Notes: generated by a model not told the origin, from the sequence alone. A stretch of DNA of 62,269 nt from CBDCBA01 sp965214125 (GCA_965214125.1 CBDCBA010000005.1:1-62269), one strand, 5' to 3'; positions 43,264 to 52,416 are shown, numbered from the stretch's first letter. A program made the numbers and translations.

Positions 43264-45684
43264 ATGTTCGAGAAGCGCACCCGCATCGTGCTCGCCTGCC
43301 TCGTCGCCGGCTGCCTGGCCCTGCTCGTTCGGGCGGGCCAACTCCAGATCGGCCAGGCGGGCCAGTGGAGCGATGTCGCCGCCGAAGCGTTGCGGCGGAC
43401 AACGCTCACCGAAACCACGCGCGGCCGCATCCTCGACGCGCGCGGCGAAGTGCTCGCCCACGACGTGCCCTGCAACGACGCGGCCGTCGCGTACTGGTTC
43501 GTGAAGCAGCCGGTCAACCCCGACCGCTTGCGCCGCCTCGCCCGCGATCTGGCCCGCCAGACGCCCGGCTACTACCAGGCGGAGACGGCCGAGCAGATCC
43601 AGCGCGTCGAGGACCAACTCCCCGCCGCAAAGGAAGCGCTCGCGGCCTTCTGGCATACCCTGGCAACCGTCGACGAGGTCGACGAGGCCGAGGTGGCGCA
43701 GGCGCGCGACACCATCATGCAGCGCATCGTCCAGCGGCGTAACGACGTGGTTTACCGGCGGTTCCAGCGGGCCGTGGAGGAACATGAAGAGGGCGAACTG
43801 TCCCCCTGGTGGCGACGCTGGCTGCTCGGCGACGCCGACGCCCCGCCGGAGATGCAGCAGTTCGAGGAGCCCATCGCCGACGAGGAGCAGGCGCACGTCA
43901 TCCTGCGCGACCTGACGAACGAGCAGTACAACGCCCTGCTGAAGTACGCGACCACGCTGCCGCCCACGCTGCGGGAAGCCCTGGTGCTGCGGGCCAGCCG
44001 GACGCGGCGGTATCCGTACGGGCCGGTATCGGCGCAGGTGATCGGCCGGATCGCGGAGGTGGCGGCCGACGACATCGCCGACGACCCGGACCTCGCCAAC
44101 GAGCGCCGCCGCTACCTACCGGGCGACCTGATCGGCAGGCAGGGTCTCGAAGCCATGGCCGAGCGGCAGCTCCGCGGCGACCGCGGCCGGCTCGACCACG
44201 ACCTCGAACTCGACCAGACCAGCGTCGCCCACGAGCCCGCGCCCGGCCGCGACGTTATCAGCACGCTCGATGTCGCCCTCTCGCGCGACATCGCCGAGGC
44301 GTTCAACCACGTCGACTTCAAGTGGCCCACCGAGCCGGGCGTAACGGCCGAGCAGCTCATCGAAACCGGCCCCATGCTCGGGTCGGCCGTCGTCATCGAC
44401 GTGCGCACCGGCGGCGTGCTGGCGATGGTGAGCGTGCCGTCGTTCGATCCAAACCGCTTCAAGGAGATTTACCACGAACTCCAAATTGACGAGGTGAACC
44501 GCCCGCTGCTGAATCGGGCGACGCAGTTCGCGGCCGTGCCGGGCAGCACGGTCAAGCCGCTCGTCGGGCTGGCCGGCGTGACCGACGGCGTGGTCGGGGC
44601 GACGGAGCCAATTCACTGCGACGGGTACTTTCACGCGACCATCCCCGGCCGGGGCACGATCGACTACACGAACGCCTATCGCTGCTGGACGGCGAGCATG
44701 TTCGGCAACTACGCCGGCGCGCAGCAACACCAGGGCGGCAACGACCCGCACCCGACCGCGGCCTTGCACCCGTGGGGCGTTCCGGCGGTGGGCGACATCA
44801 CGCTCGCCGACGCCCTGCAGCGCTCGTGCAACGTCTACTTCCACAATGTCGCGACCCGCCTGACCCTGCCGACCCTCGGCGACTGGTTCGAGCGATTCGG
44901 CCTCGGCCAACCGACCGGCATCGGCCTGCCCGAGCAACGCGGGCTGGTGCCGTCGGATATTCCCGCCACGGAACTCGCCAAGGGCTGGTACATGCCGTGG
45001 CGTCACGCCTGGTGGGCGAGCATCGGCCAGGGATACCTCCAGGCAACGCCGCTCCAGATGGCCAACGCGACCGCCACGCTGGCCCGTGGCGGCGTGGCGA
45101 TGCGGCCGACGTTGCTGAAGGATCAGGCGCTGGAGGCAACGCAGAATGCGACCGACCTGAAGCTCAACCCGGCCGCCGTCGCCGAGATGCGGCGCGGCAT
45201 GTGGGCCGTTGTCCACACCGCCGGCGGCAGCGGCAACCGCATCGATGACCGCCTTCCGTTAGAAATCGCCGGCAAGACCGGCAGCGCCCAGGCTCACCTG
45301 CTGACGATTAAGGAAGTCGACGACGACGGCAACGTGGTCCGCCGCCCCGACGGCCGCCCCGTCTACCGGCGGCTGCGTGACCTCGGCACGCGCGGCAAGC
45401 CCAACCCGGACGCACCCTGGTATCGGCGGAACAATCTGCCGCACGTCGACCCGGCGCAGGACAAGGTGGCCGTCACGCACGCCTGGTTCATCGGCTTCGC
45501 CCCGGCGGAGGAGCCGAAGTATGCGTTCGCCGTGCTCGTCGAGTACGGCGGCAGCGGCGGCGTCGCCAGCGGCAGCGTCGCGGCGCAGGTCGTGCAGGCC
45601 CTCGTCAAGCACGGCTACCTGACCGCGACGCGGACCCCCGACCCTAACGCGGCCGCCGGCGAGGTGCGCTACCTCGTTGACTAA
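43264..45684 (+). CDS. mrdA: Penicillin-binding protein 2 (elongasome transpeptidase)
   Basis: An 806-residue class B PBP with an N-terminal anchor (IVLACLVAGCLALLVRAGQL). A pedestal domain starts with TTRGRILDARGEVLA (about 51-65, family signature). A long inserted helical region at about 95-215 is unusual for PBP2. The transpeptidase has the Ser nucleophile in VPGSTVKPLVGL (about 428), SCN in QRSCNVYFHN (about 521) and KTG in EIAGKTGSAQAHL (about 671). It is coordinated with MreBCD; the usual rodA neighbour is missing from this cluster. Likely ribosome-binding site AAGGAGG 6 bases before ATG. Confidence 0.94.
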   Translation: MFEKRTRIVLACLVAGCLALLVRAGQLQIGQAGQWSDVAAEALRRTTLTETTRGRILDARGEVLAHDVPCNDAAVAYWFVKQPVNPDRLRRLARDLARQTPGYYQAETAEQIQRVEDQLPAAKEALAAFWHTLATVDEVDEAEVAQARDTIMQRIVQRRNDVVYRRFQRAVEEHEEGELSPWWRRWLLGDADAPPEMQQFEEPIADEEQAHVILRDLTNEQYNALLKYATTLPPTLREALVLRASRTRRYPYGPVSAQVIGRIAEVAADDIADDPDLANERRRYLPGDLIGRQGLEAMAERQLRGDRGRLDHDLELDQTSVAHEPAPGRDVISTLDVALSRDIAEAFNHVDFKWPTEPGVTAEQLIETGPMLGSAVVIDVRTGGVLAMVSVPSFDPNRFKEIYHELQIDEVNRPLLNRATQFAAVPGSTVKPLVGLAGVTDGVVGATEPIHCDGYFHATIPGRGTIDYTNAYRCWTASMFGNYAGAQQHQGGNDPHPTAALHPWGVPAVGDITLADALQRSCNVYFHNVATRLTLPTLGDWFERFGLGQPTGIGLPEQRGLVPSDIPATELAKGWYMPWRHAWWASIGQGYLQATPLQMANATATLARGGVAMRPTLLKDQALEATQNATDLKLNPAAVAEMRRGMWAVVHTAGGSGNRIDDRLPLEIAGKTGSAQAHLLTIKEVDDDGNVVRRPDGRPVYRRLRDLGTRGKPNPDAPWYRRNNLPHVDPAQDKVAVTHAWFIGFAPAEEPKYAFAVLVEYGGSGGVASGSVAAQVVQALVKHGYLTATRTPDPNAAAGEVRYLVD

Positions 45685-45790
45685 AGCGGTCGAGCTTCAA
45701 CCGTGACCTCTGTCGTAGGGTGGGCACGGCCCACCGTCCGGATCCGGAGGTGGGCCGTGCCCACCCTACATCGGAGGCGGACGCTACAAG
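45685..45790 (+). repeat. GTAGGGTGGGC-family element, copy 2
   Basis: Immediately after the mrdA TAA come AGCGGTCGAGCTTCAACC, a spacer, GTAGGGTGGGCACGGCCC, GGATCC centre and an inverted arm ending CCCACCCTAC. It separates the convergent mrdA and rsfS, so it may terminate both. Confidence 0.85.
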
Positions 45791-45805
45791 ACAAGGTCGG
45801 CTGAC

Positions 45806-46300
45806 TTAGCGGGCGCCATCGCGATCGGGGTCGAACCACTGCACCTCGTCGGCCTCGCCCCAGAGGTGGTCGAGGTCGTAGTACTCGCGGGCCTCCTCGC
45901 TGAAGAGGTGGACGACGATGTCGAACAGGTCGATCGCGATCCATCGTTCGTCGGCGTCGCCGCGCTTCATCGAGTGCATCGAAGAGATATTGCGCTCGCG
46001 GGCGAGGTCGCCGACCTGCATGGCAACGCTCGTCATCTGCCGGGCGCTGCCGCCGGTGGCGATCAGAAAGATATCCGTCACCGGCGAGAGACCAGCCACG
46101 TCGAGCACCTTCACGTCGCGGCACTTCAGGTCCGCACAGAGCTGCGCCGCCTCCTTCGCGAATGCCGCCGCGGCGTCACGCCGGGCGGCGTGCGCGGGGT
46201 CGAGCTGGCGCCGCGCCTCGGGGGCGGCCGCCTCCTGCGCCGTCGTCACTTCCGTCGCGTCTGCCGTGCTCGTGCTGTCTTCCGTGCTCGTGCTACTCAT
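45806..46300 (-). CDS. rsfS: Ribosomal silencing factor RsfS
   Basis: A 164-residue protein that binds ribosomal protein L14 (uL14) and blocks subunit joining in starvation. ATG 46300 opens a low-complexity Thr/Ala tail (MSSTSTEDSTSTADATEV); longer starts run into other genes. The core of about residues 55-160 shows DLKCRDVKVLDVAGLSPVTD, FLIATGGSARQMTS and RWIAIDLFDIVVHLFSEEAREYYDLDHLWG, here in two runs, the strongly conserved family end. N-terminal extension of about 50 residues is longer than usual. Confidence 0.93.
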   Translation of the reverse strand: MSSTSTEDSTSTADATEVTTAQEAAAPEARRQLDPAHAARRDAAAAFAKEAAQLCADLKCRDVKVLDVAGLSPVTDIFLIATGGSARQMTSVAMQVGDLARERNISSMHSMKRGDADERWIAIDLFDIVVHLFSEEAREYYDLDHLWGEADEVQWFDPDRDGAR

Positions 46301-46323
46301 GCGGGGGGAAGTGTAGGGGCGGC

Positions 46324-46761
46324 CTAGCCATCCATCGCCGCGGCGGCCTGCTCCTGGTGATAATCCTTGATCTTGTCGTACACGATCTCCGGAAAGTCCA
46401 GGTCCTGGTAGACGTTGGCATCGTCGACCGTGTCGTGATCGGGCGGAAGGATCGGGAACGACTGCTCCTCGTTCCACTTGCGAATCTTCTGCGGCCCCGG
46501 CGGGCTGTAGTCGGCCTCGATCACCTGGTGGACTAGGCCCTGCGCCTCCTTCAGCGACTCGTCCTCGTCCTTCGCGATGAACTTCGCGAGGTCGGCGGGC
46601 ATCATAAAGTAGCGGGCGACGATGGCGAATGTGAGCCGGCCGTAGTGGCCGATGTCGTCGCCGGCCTCGAGGGCTTCGACGAGGTGGCGCATCATGGGGT
46701 TCTTGCGAAGACGGTCGAGGGCGTCGTCTTTGGCGAGCTCGTGGCTTTGGGAATCGTGCAT
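46324..46761 (-). CDS. Hypothetical soluble protein
   Basis: A 145-residue protein from ATG 46761 (MHDSQSHELAKDDALDRL). Helical, charged, no membrane segment. Notable patches: NPMMRHLVEALEAGDDIGHYG, in parts, and VHQVIEADYSPPGP, DFPEIVYDKIKDYHQEQ. Family unknown. It lies 23 bases upstream of the rsfS start on the same strand and may be cotranscribed with it. Confidence 0.72.
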   Translation of the reverse strand: MHDSQSHELAKDDALDRLRKNPMMRHLVEALEAGDDIGHYGRLTFAIVARYFMMPADLAKFIAKDEDESLKEAQGLVHQVIEADYSPPGPQKIRKWNEEQSFPILPPDHDTVDDANVYQDLDFPEIVYDKIKDYHQEQAAAAMDG

Positions 46762-46834
46762 GGGGATAAGCGAACGGGCCGACACCGCGCCGGCGGGGTT
46801 CGCGTTTTGTTCGGTGCAAGGGGCGTGCCAAGTC

Positions 46835-47893
46835 TCACGCGACGAGCCAGAGGCCCAGGACGATCCACAGGGGCATCGTCAGCAGGCTCAGCAGGCTGGT
46901 GCCGACGACCACCCGCAACGCCACGCCGACTTCTCCGCCGTAGTGCCGCGACAGAACGATCGGGAAGACCGCCGCCGGCATCGCCGCCTGAAGCACCAGC
47001 ACCGCCCGCAGTTCCGCCGTGACGAGCGACGCCGGCAGGCCGATCGCCAGCGCGAGGAACGCCACCGGTAACGCCGCCAGCCTCAAAATTGCGGCGAGGC
47101 CGACCGTCGACAGGCCCTGGCGGAGCCGGCAGTGCGACCAGTTCTCGTAGATGGTCGCGCCCGTCAGCAGCAGGCCGATCGGGATCGCGGCCTGACCCAG
47201 CCAGCCCAGGCAACGCCAAACGGCCACGATTACCGGGAAGAGCGGCGTCGGCGTGCGGTCGGCGAGGTCGAGCCGGACGATCAGCAGGTTGATCGCGACC
47301 GCCAGGACGGTCGCGATCACGGGCGGGCTGAACAGCCGTCGCCACCACCCTTTGGCCAGTTGGCCGGCAAGGATCGTCACGCCCACGCCCCACATGGCCG
47401 CCTCGACGCCGACGTTGAACACGAACAGCACGCCGAGCGTGCGCCGGTCGAAGATCGCCTCGACGAGCGGGATCGTGATGTAGCCGTAGTTGAACATCCC
47501 GGTGCAGAGGACGAAGGTTTGCCGCGCCTTGGCGTCGGTCAGGCCGACGCGGTCGCCCCGGACCAGCACCAGCGCCAGCGCCGCCACCGCGAAGCCGACC
47601 ACGACCAGCAGGAAGGCCAGCGCCGGCGGGGCCGCGAGATTCCGCCAGTCGCCCAGCGACTCGTTGCCGATCACGCGCGTCAGGATCAGCGCCGGGATAA
47701 AGACGCGTACGAGCAGCGCGAGCAACGACGCATCAGCGCGCTCATCGAGCCAGGCGCGGCGGCGGAGTTCCGCGCCCGCGCCGATGGTCAGAAAGACCGC
47801 CGCCACGGTCGCCCCGACGGCGGGCAGCGCCGCGAGCAGTTGGCCAACGTCGACGGCGGCGAGGGGCGACACGTTCGGCGGAAGGTGCGTCAT
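46835..47893 (-). CDS. AEC-family permease
   Basis: A 352-residue membrane protein with about ten helices. The auxin efflux carrier pattern is seen: FIPALILTRVIGNESLGDW, FVLCTGMFNYGYITIPLVEA (the conserved N-Y-G-xxxxP helix, split), GVGVTILAGQLAKGWW and AAIPIGLLLTGATIYENW. Members transport malate, malonate or similar anions; substrate unclear. It is likely the first gene of its strand run, before the hypothetical and rsfS genes. Confidence 0.9.
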   Translation of the reverse strand: MTHLPPNVSPLAAVDVGQLLAALPAVGATVAAVFLTIGAGAELRRRAWLDERADASLLALLVRVFIPALILTRVIGNESLGDWRNLAAPPALAFLLVVVGFAVAALALVLVRGDRVGLTDAKARQTFVLCTGMFNYGYITIPLVEAIFDRRTLGVLFVFNVGVEAAMWGVGVTILAGQLAKGWWRRLFSPPVIATVLAVAINLLIVRLDLADRTPTPLFPVIVAVWRCLGWLGQAAIPIGLLLTGATIYENWSHCRLRQGLSTVGLAAILRLAALPVAFLALAIGLPASLVTAELRAVLVLQAAMPAAVFPIVLSRHYGGEVGVALRVVVGTSLLSLLTMPLWIVLGLWLVA

Positions 47894-48096
47894 AGCAGCG
47901 GGCGTCGACGTGTGCCCGGTGCGGCACGCGTGCGGCGGGCGAGTCTACGCCGGCGCGGCGATGGGCCGAGGTGACGCGGCACCCGCTTTGCGACGCGACG
48001 GCCGAGCGGTCGGCCGCGCGGCGCGACGTTCGCGTCCGCCCGATCGACCCGCAGCAGACCCCGCCCGACGAGGCCGACCCGAAGGAGACTTTTCCC

Positions 48097-48327
48097 ATGC
48101 GCACCCTGACCCGCCAAGACACCGACGCCGCCCACTTCATTGAGGACGCCACCACGAGCGTGCCGAGCGACACGTTCATGTGGCTCGCCGGCGGCAGCAT
48201 TGCGGCCGCGCTGACGCTGAAGCTGATGGGGCGCGACCGCGACGCCCTGTTCGTCGGCCAGTGGGCCCCGACATTTGTGGCCTTGGGCATCTACAACAAG
48301 GTCGCCCGCTCGATCTTCCGCGACTAG
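48097..48327 (+). CDS. Small one-helix protein, unknown
   Basis: A 76-residue protein from ATG 48097 (MRTLTRQDTDAAHFIEDA), with GAAGGAG 10 bases upstream. One helix FMWLAGGSIAAALTLKLMG is followed by LFVGQWAPTFVALGIYNKV, possibly a second. No domain. A hairpin and a terminator follow its stop. Confidence 0.65.
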   Translation: MRTLTRQDTDAAHFIEDATTSVPSDTFMWLAGGSIAAALTLKLMGRDRDALFVGQWAPTFVALGIYNKVARSIFRD

Positions 48328-48337
48328 AGCAGCTTGC

Positions 48338-48383
48338 ACGATCGCTGCTCACCCCAAACCGCGTTGCGTTGCAACGTGGTTTG
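48338..48383. repeat. CCGCGTTGC-family hairpin
   Basis: CAAACCGCGTTGC (48355-48367) and GCAACGTGGTTTG (48371-48383) pair with one G-U type mismatch around GTT. The bases before it, CACGATCGCTGCTCACCCC, recur at 29078, so the repeat unit is longer than the hairpin. Confidence 0.65.
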
Positions 48384-48439
48384 CTCGCGGGTAAAGATCG
48401 TCCGGGGCCGGTCAGTGAGTCCATCACGTCAACGTGAGC

Positions 48440-48465
48440 GGGCCCGCCGCGAATGTGGCGGGCCT
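48440..48465 (+). terminator. Probable terminator of the small gene
   Basis: GGCCCGCC (48441-48448) pairs with GGCGGGCC (48457-48464), and TGTTTG follows. A CACGT/ACGTG mini-hairpin precedes it. It lies about 110 bases after the 76-residue gene, before the channel gene. Confidence 0.5.
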
Positions 48466-48477
48466 GTTTGCTGCGCC

Positions 48478-49386
48478 GTGGTCGATGACTACAACGTGAA
48501 GGTGTCCGCCGCCCCTCCCGCCGAAGCGTCCGCCTCGCGCAGCGCACCGCGGAGTACGGAGCTCGAGGGCGTCCGCCCTGGGCCGCGGCCCTGGCAGCGG
48601 CGGCTCTTCATCGTGATCTTCGGCCACCACACGCGGGCCGGCCGCTGGTTCGATGTCACCCTGCTGGTCGCAATCCTCGCCAGCACGCTCGCGGTGATGC
48701 TCGACAGCGTCAACAGCATTCGCGAGCGTCATGGCCCTCTCCTCTACGCGGTCGAGTGGGGATTTACGATCCTCTTCTCGATCGAGTACCTGCTGCGCGT
48801 CGCCTGCGTGGCGCGGCGGCGACGCTATATCTTCAGCTTCTTCGGTGTCGTCGACCTGCTCGCAATCCTGCCGACCTTCGCGAGCCTCTACTTCACCGAT
48901 GCCCGCGCCCTGACAACGGTGCGCGCCCTGCGGCTGCTGCGCGTGTTCCGCGTGCTGAAGCTCGTGCGCTTCGTCGGCGAGGCGGCCGTGCTGCGTGCGG
49001 CCATCTGGCAGAGCCGGCAGAAGGTGGCCGTGTTCCTGCTGGCGGTCTTCGTGATCGTGACGATCCTCGGCTCGCTGATGCACCTGGTCGAGAGCCCGAG
49101 CAATCCGGGCTTCACGAGCATCCCGCAGAGCATTTACTGGGCGATCGTCACGATGGCGACGGTTGGCTACGGCGACGTGGTGCCGCAGACGCCGATGGGC
49201 AAGTTCCTGTCGGCCATGCTGATCGTGATCGGCTACTCGCTCATCGTCGTGCCGACGGGCATCGTTTCCTCGGAATTGAGCGGCGACAAGCAGCGGCAGA
49301 GTCCCGCCCCGCCCTGCCCGACCTGCTCCCATCAACCTCTTGATCCTGCGGCTCGCTACTGCGACCGATGCGGCGGCGAACTCTGA
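48478..49386 (+). CDS. Voltage-gated-type ion channel with C-terminal zinc ribbon
   Basis: A 302-residue tetrameric-type cation channel. GTG 48478 was taken as start because a terminator ends just before; GTG 48496 is possible. The helices S1-S6 are complete: S1 WFDVTLLVAILASTLAVML, S4 RALRLLRVFRVLKLVRF with regular Arg, S5 VAVFLLAVFVIVTILGSLM. The filter TVGYGD lies within IVTMATVGYGDVV, pointing to K+ selectivity, followed by S6 LIVIGYSLIVVPTGIVSSE. The C terminus holds CPTCSHQPLDPAARYCDRCG, a two-pair ribbon absent from classical Kv channels. Confidence 0.92.
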   Translation: MVDDYNVKVSAAPPAEASASRSAPRSTELEGVRPGPRPWQRRLFIVIFGHHTRAGRWFDVTLLVAILASTLAVMLDSVNSIRERHGPLLYAVEWGFTILFSIEYLLRVACVARRRRYIFSFFGVVDLLAILPTFASLYFTDARALTTVRALRLLRVFRVLKLVRFVGEAAVLRAAIWQSRQKVAVFLLAVFVIVTILGSLMHLVESPSNPGFTSIPQSIYWAIVTMATVGYGDVVPQTPMGKFLSAMLIVIGYSLIVVPTGIVSSELSGDKQRQSPAPPCPTCSHQPLDPAARYCDRCGGEL

Positions 49387-49403
49387 ATCGGCGGACGATC
49401 TTG

Positions 49404-49527
49404 GAGCGGTTGAGCTTCAACCGTGGCGTCTGCTGTAGGGTGGGCACGGCCCACCTCCGGATCCCGATGGTGGACCGTGCCCACCCTACGACAGAGGCCG
49501 ACGCTACGAGCTAAGTTCAACCGCGCT
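49404..49527 (+). repeat. GTAGGGTGGGC-family element, copy 3
   Basis: It starts 17 bases after the channel stop: AGCGGTTGAGCTTCAACC, spacer, GTAGGGTGGGCACGGCCC, GGATCC centre, inverted arm, and an outer GTTCAACCGCGCT that pairs with the start. The whole is an imperfect palindrome of about 124 bp, the longest copy. Confidence 0.85.
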
Positions 49528-49537
49528 AAAAAACAAG

Positions 49538-49570
49538 AACGCCCGCCCGGTTGTTCACCGGGCGGGCGTT
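49538..49570 (-). terminator. Rho-independent terminator, minus strand
   Basis: AACGCCCGCCCGGT (49538-49551) pairs with ACCGGGCGGGCGTT (49557-49570). Read on the minus strand, it is followed by CTTGTTTTTTAG, a good T run. It lies about 50 bases beyond the stop of the prepilin-like gene. Confidence 0.88.
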
Positions 49571-49619
49571 AGAAAGTGAGAGTACGGGCTAGGCGTGCCG
49601 AAGAGGCAGCGCCGTTCGA

Positions 49620-50614
49620 TCAGGTGGGGTACTTGATCTTGAGGTAAGCCCGCTTGAACTCGGTGTCGTAGAGGCCGGTGTCCGGGTCGACGCTGCCCTT
49701 GTTGTAGTTGAGCACGCTGCCGTCGGCGTTGACAACCTGCACGCGATCGTTGTGACGGAAGCGGGCGGGGTTGTAGTCGTTGCGGAAGCGGATGGCGCCT
49801 TCGTTCGGCACCGGGCGTGTACGACGTCAGGTCGCGGTCGTCGGTGTAGTCGAAGAACTCACGCGAGAAGACGCGGATCGACAGGTCGTTCTGCAAACGG
49901 CTGTCGCCGATGTTCGGATCGTTGCTGGCGTCGCGGAAGCGGGCGCTCAGGTCTGGGCCGTGGTTGTCGTACCAGAGCAGCGTGGCTGTCGATGCCGGTG
50001 AGCGTCTGGAGCGAGCTGGTGTCGTTGGCAACCTGCTCGGCGACGGCGTTCGTATCCCAGAACATCGCGTTGTCCGAGTAAAGCCGGGTCAGGCGCGGGC
50101 CGGGCGGCCCTCCTGGCGGATGGCCTGATCCACGTTCGGGGCGGTCGAGTTGAACCAGCCCGTCATGTAAAAGGTCGGCGGCATCGCGACCATGTGCTGC
50201 GCGATCGTCAGCGGCTGCTGGAACGTGCTGTCGACCGAGGGGCAGCGGTAGACACCCGGGAAGGGGTCCTGGAACGACGGGATGTACGAAACCGGGTCAT
50301 CCAACTGGCCCAGGGTGATGCCGTACTGGTGGTACCAGGTCGTGAACCCCTCGTAGGGCGAGGGGACGCCGCCGTAGGTGGTCTCGTTGATGAACAGCAG
50401 GCCGTACGGCAGGACGCCGTCGGTGTTGGTGGCGTACAGGAAGGTCGCCTGGCCGATCTGGCGCATGTTCGAGCCGCAGGCCACAGCACGGGCGCTTTCG
50501 CGGGCCTTGCTGAGGGTGGGCAGGAGGATACCGATCAGCAGCGCGATGATGCCGATCACGACCAGCAACTCGACCAGGGTGAACCCGGCGGACCGCTTCG
50601 TTAGCGTTTTTCAT
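49620..50614 (-). pseudogene. Prepilin-like (former DUF1559) gene with several frameshifts
   Basis: Start ATG 50614 (MKNAN) has GGAG 6 bases upstream. One base later the correct frame becomes KRSAGFTLVELLVVIGIIAL, a prepilin signal, which continues to about 50100 (VVAMPPTFYMTGW region). Further frame changes near 50095, 49985 and 49812 are needed to read MFWDTNAVAEQVANDTSS, LLWYDNHGPDLSARFRD with VFSREFFDYTDDRDLTSY, and GAIRFRNDYNPARFRHNDRV up to AYLKIKYPT and TGA at 49620. All pieces together give one prepilin-like protein of about 330 residues. An internal strand-consistent order and a terminator argue for one gene. Indels look like sequencing errors. Confidence 0.75.
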
Positions 50615-51655
50615 GGAGGACTCCGTGAGGTTGGCGGCGGCGACGCTGTCACGCGGTCCGCCAACATGATGGGAAAAATGACCGCAAAGCGGCGGTCGCA
50701 AGGCAGGAAAGCTACGAACGGACGTGCGGGAGGTTCGGATCGCAACCGGAAGCCGGCCGCACGTCAATGGTTTGAGAAGCCGATCTTCAAGCGATCAGCA
50801 GGATGGGCGAAACAGGGTGCAGCTCGTCGAGGGTCCGCGTGTGGACCTGCCAGAACGCGATTTCAACGTGCGGTGGTGTGGGGGTGGTGGCGGATGCAAC
50901 GACGTTCAAGTCGTTGCCGGCACGCTCGTCTTCGGGCGAACGCACAGGGCCACGCACGGGGTGGGGACGCGACCTTATCGGAATGGACGACAACTGCAAG
51001 TGGAGCCGCTCGCTCGCGACGCGGTCCGGCAGAACGTCGTCCGTCACGCCAGATGTTCGGTGCGGCCGCGTACGTGGTTTCAGGCCGAGCGGATTTTCCG
51101 AAACGCTCGTGTTTCGTGTGCCCGCGCCGCCTTGGTCCTGAAGCTACTTGCGTCGCGGTTGTCCGTGTGGACCCGCGTAATTTTTAGCCGCCCGCGGGAG
51201 CGGGCGCTTCTGCATGGTTAACCTGAAGCGCCCGCTCCCGCGGGCGGGCTAACAACCGCGCGACGCGAGCAAGCGGTATGCGAATCTCACGATGTGAAGC
51301 ATTCGCACGCAGTCTCCGCGAAAAGCGTCACTCACCTTCGCCTCCCTGATCGGTCTAACGATGCGGACGGGCGAGCATCCCGCCAAGACCCTGCCGAGTC
51401 GATTGGACCCGCGCACCGTGCGTTCTGCCCTTTACAGAGGGCGACCGTGCCGATACGTTCGGTCCGGTCCGCTCGCGTCTGCACCGCTTATGCCGGCTTG
51501 TCCGGTGACGAAGGGGTGCGTGAGATTGCGGGGTTCTGCGGGCATCCGCAGCCGACCGTCGCTCGAACATCGCGAGCATCGACCGGTGCGAACTGCCGCG
51601 ACCTGTGCCGCCCGTCTCGTCCGTTTCCTGATACCCATCACTGAAGAGGTTCACC
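50615..51655. other. About 1 kb without a recognisable gene
   Basis: Both strands have short open frames of random character only. The region contains the divergent promoters of the prepilin-like gene (leftward) and the secreted protein gene (rightward), and an inverted repeat at 51184-51252. No tRNA, riboswitch core or array was seen. Given the indels on both sides, a broken gene here cannot be excluded. Confidence 0.5.
51184..51252. repeat. TTAGCCGCCC-type inverted repeat
   Basis: A 27-base left arm (51184-51210, begins TTAGCCGCCCGCGGGAGC) pairs with 51225-51252 around a 14-base loop. The right arm has one extra G in its GGGCGGGCT run. Otherwise the arms match base for base. Confidence 0.8.
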
Positions 51656-52239
51656 ATGAACAAGCGAATCAAGCAAGCCGCGCTCACCATTTCGACGCTC
51701 TCGCTGGCCTTGGGCCTCGGCAGCATTGCCCCGATCGCCCACGCCGGCAGCGACGCCACCGATCTCGCCGTCGCGCAGTCGAAGACAGTCCGCGTCTTCG
51801 GCACAGTCGTCAACAAGAACGGCGACCCGATGGCCAACGTCCCGGTCGTCCTGAAAGAATTCAAGTTCAACGACGATCTCGAGAGCGGCATCGGCGGCAA
51901 GAAGAGCATGTCGGCCATGGGCATGGTCGTCGTGAAGGACTACCAGACCAAAGAGCGACAACAACGGCAAGTTCGAGATCAAGGACGTCGAGCCGGGCAC
52001 CTACGAGTGGGGAGGCCGGTAAGAAGGGCAGCTCGATGGGCTTCGCCAGCAAGATGCTCCGCGTGCGCGACAACAAGTCGGAGAAGGAGATCAAGATCGT
52101 GATCAACTCGTCCGCCAAGGGCGCCTCCGATGGCGACAGCGACGACGAGAAGAAGCAGGACGACCGTCGCGACCGTCCGCAGCCGCTAGTGCGGGCCAAC
52201 ACAGCCGGGATGACCTTGGGCGCAAGGCTCGGCGGTTGA
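51656..52239 (+). pseudogene. Secreted carboxypeptidase-regulatory-like protein, two frameshifts
   Basis: ATG 51656 (MNKRIKQAALTISTLSLAL) has GAAGAGG upstream and a signal peptide to about residue 31 (AHA). KTVRVFGTVVNKNGDPMANV starts a carboxypeptidase-regulatory-like beta sandwich. The frame then breaks at AAAG near 51950; shifted, it gives SDNNGKFEIKDVEPGTYEW. It breaks again at GGGG near 52014, then gives EAGKKGSSMGFASKMLRVRD and KEIKIVINSSAKG to TGA at 52239. Removing one A and one G yields a single protein of about 193 residues. A perfect terminator follows. Function: probably cell-surface beta domain; no enzyme motif. Confidence 0.75.
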
Positions 52240-52253
52240 TCCCGACATCCATT

Positions 52254-52300
52254 CCAACGCAACGCGGGCGACGGACCTTCCGTCGCCCGCGTTGCGTTGG
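52254..52300 (+). terminator. Strong hairpin terminator
   Basis: 22-bp perfect arms: 52254-52275 (CCAACGCAACGCGGGCGACG...) and 52279-52300, loop CCT. It starts 15 bases after the secreted-protein stop. No T run. Confidence 0.75.
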
Positions 52301-52332
52301 AGTGCGGCCTGCGTCGTTCTCGTTCGGACCCT

Positions 52333-52416
52333 AACCGCGTTGCCACGCAACCGCTGGTCCGGGCTTCGGGGCTGCCCGTAAGTTCGTCCCGACCAGCGTT
52401 GCGTGGCAACGCGGTT
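52333..52416. repeat. CCGCGTTGC-family inverted repeat
   Basis: Left arm 52333-52359 starts AACCGCGTTGCCACGCAAC; right arm 52391-52416 ends GTGGCAACGCGGTT. They pair fully except for one extra C in the left arm (CAACCGC against CAACGC). The core matches 29078 and 48338. Confidence 0.8.

Noticed and set aside
50724..51221. Open frame of 165 codons in the gene-poor stretch
   Set aside because: No domain, no start signal, and a composition like random high-GC reading.
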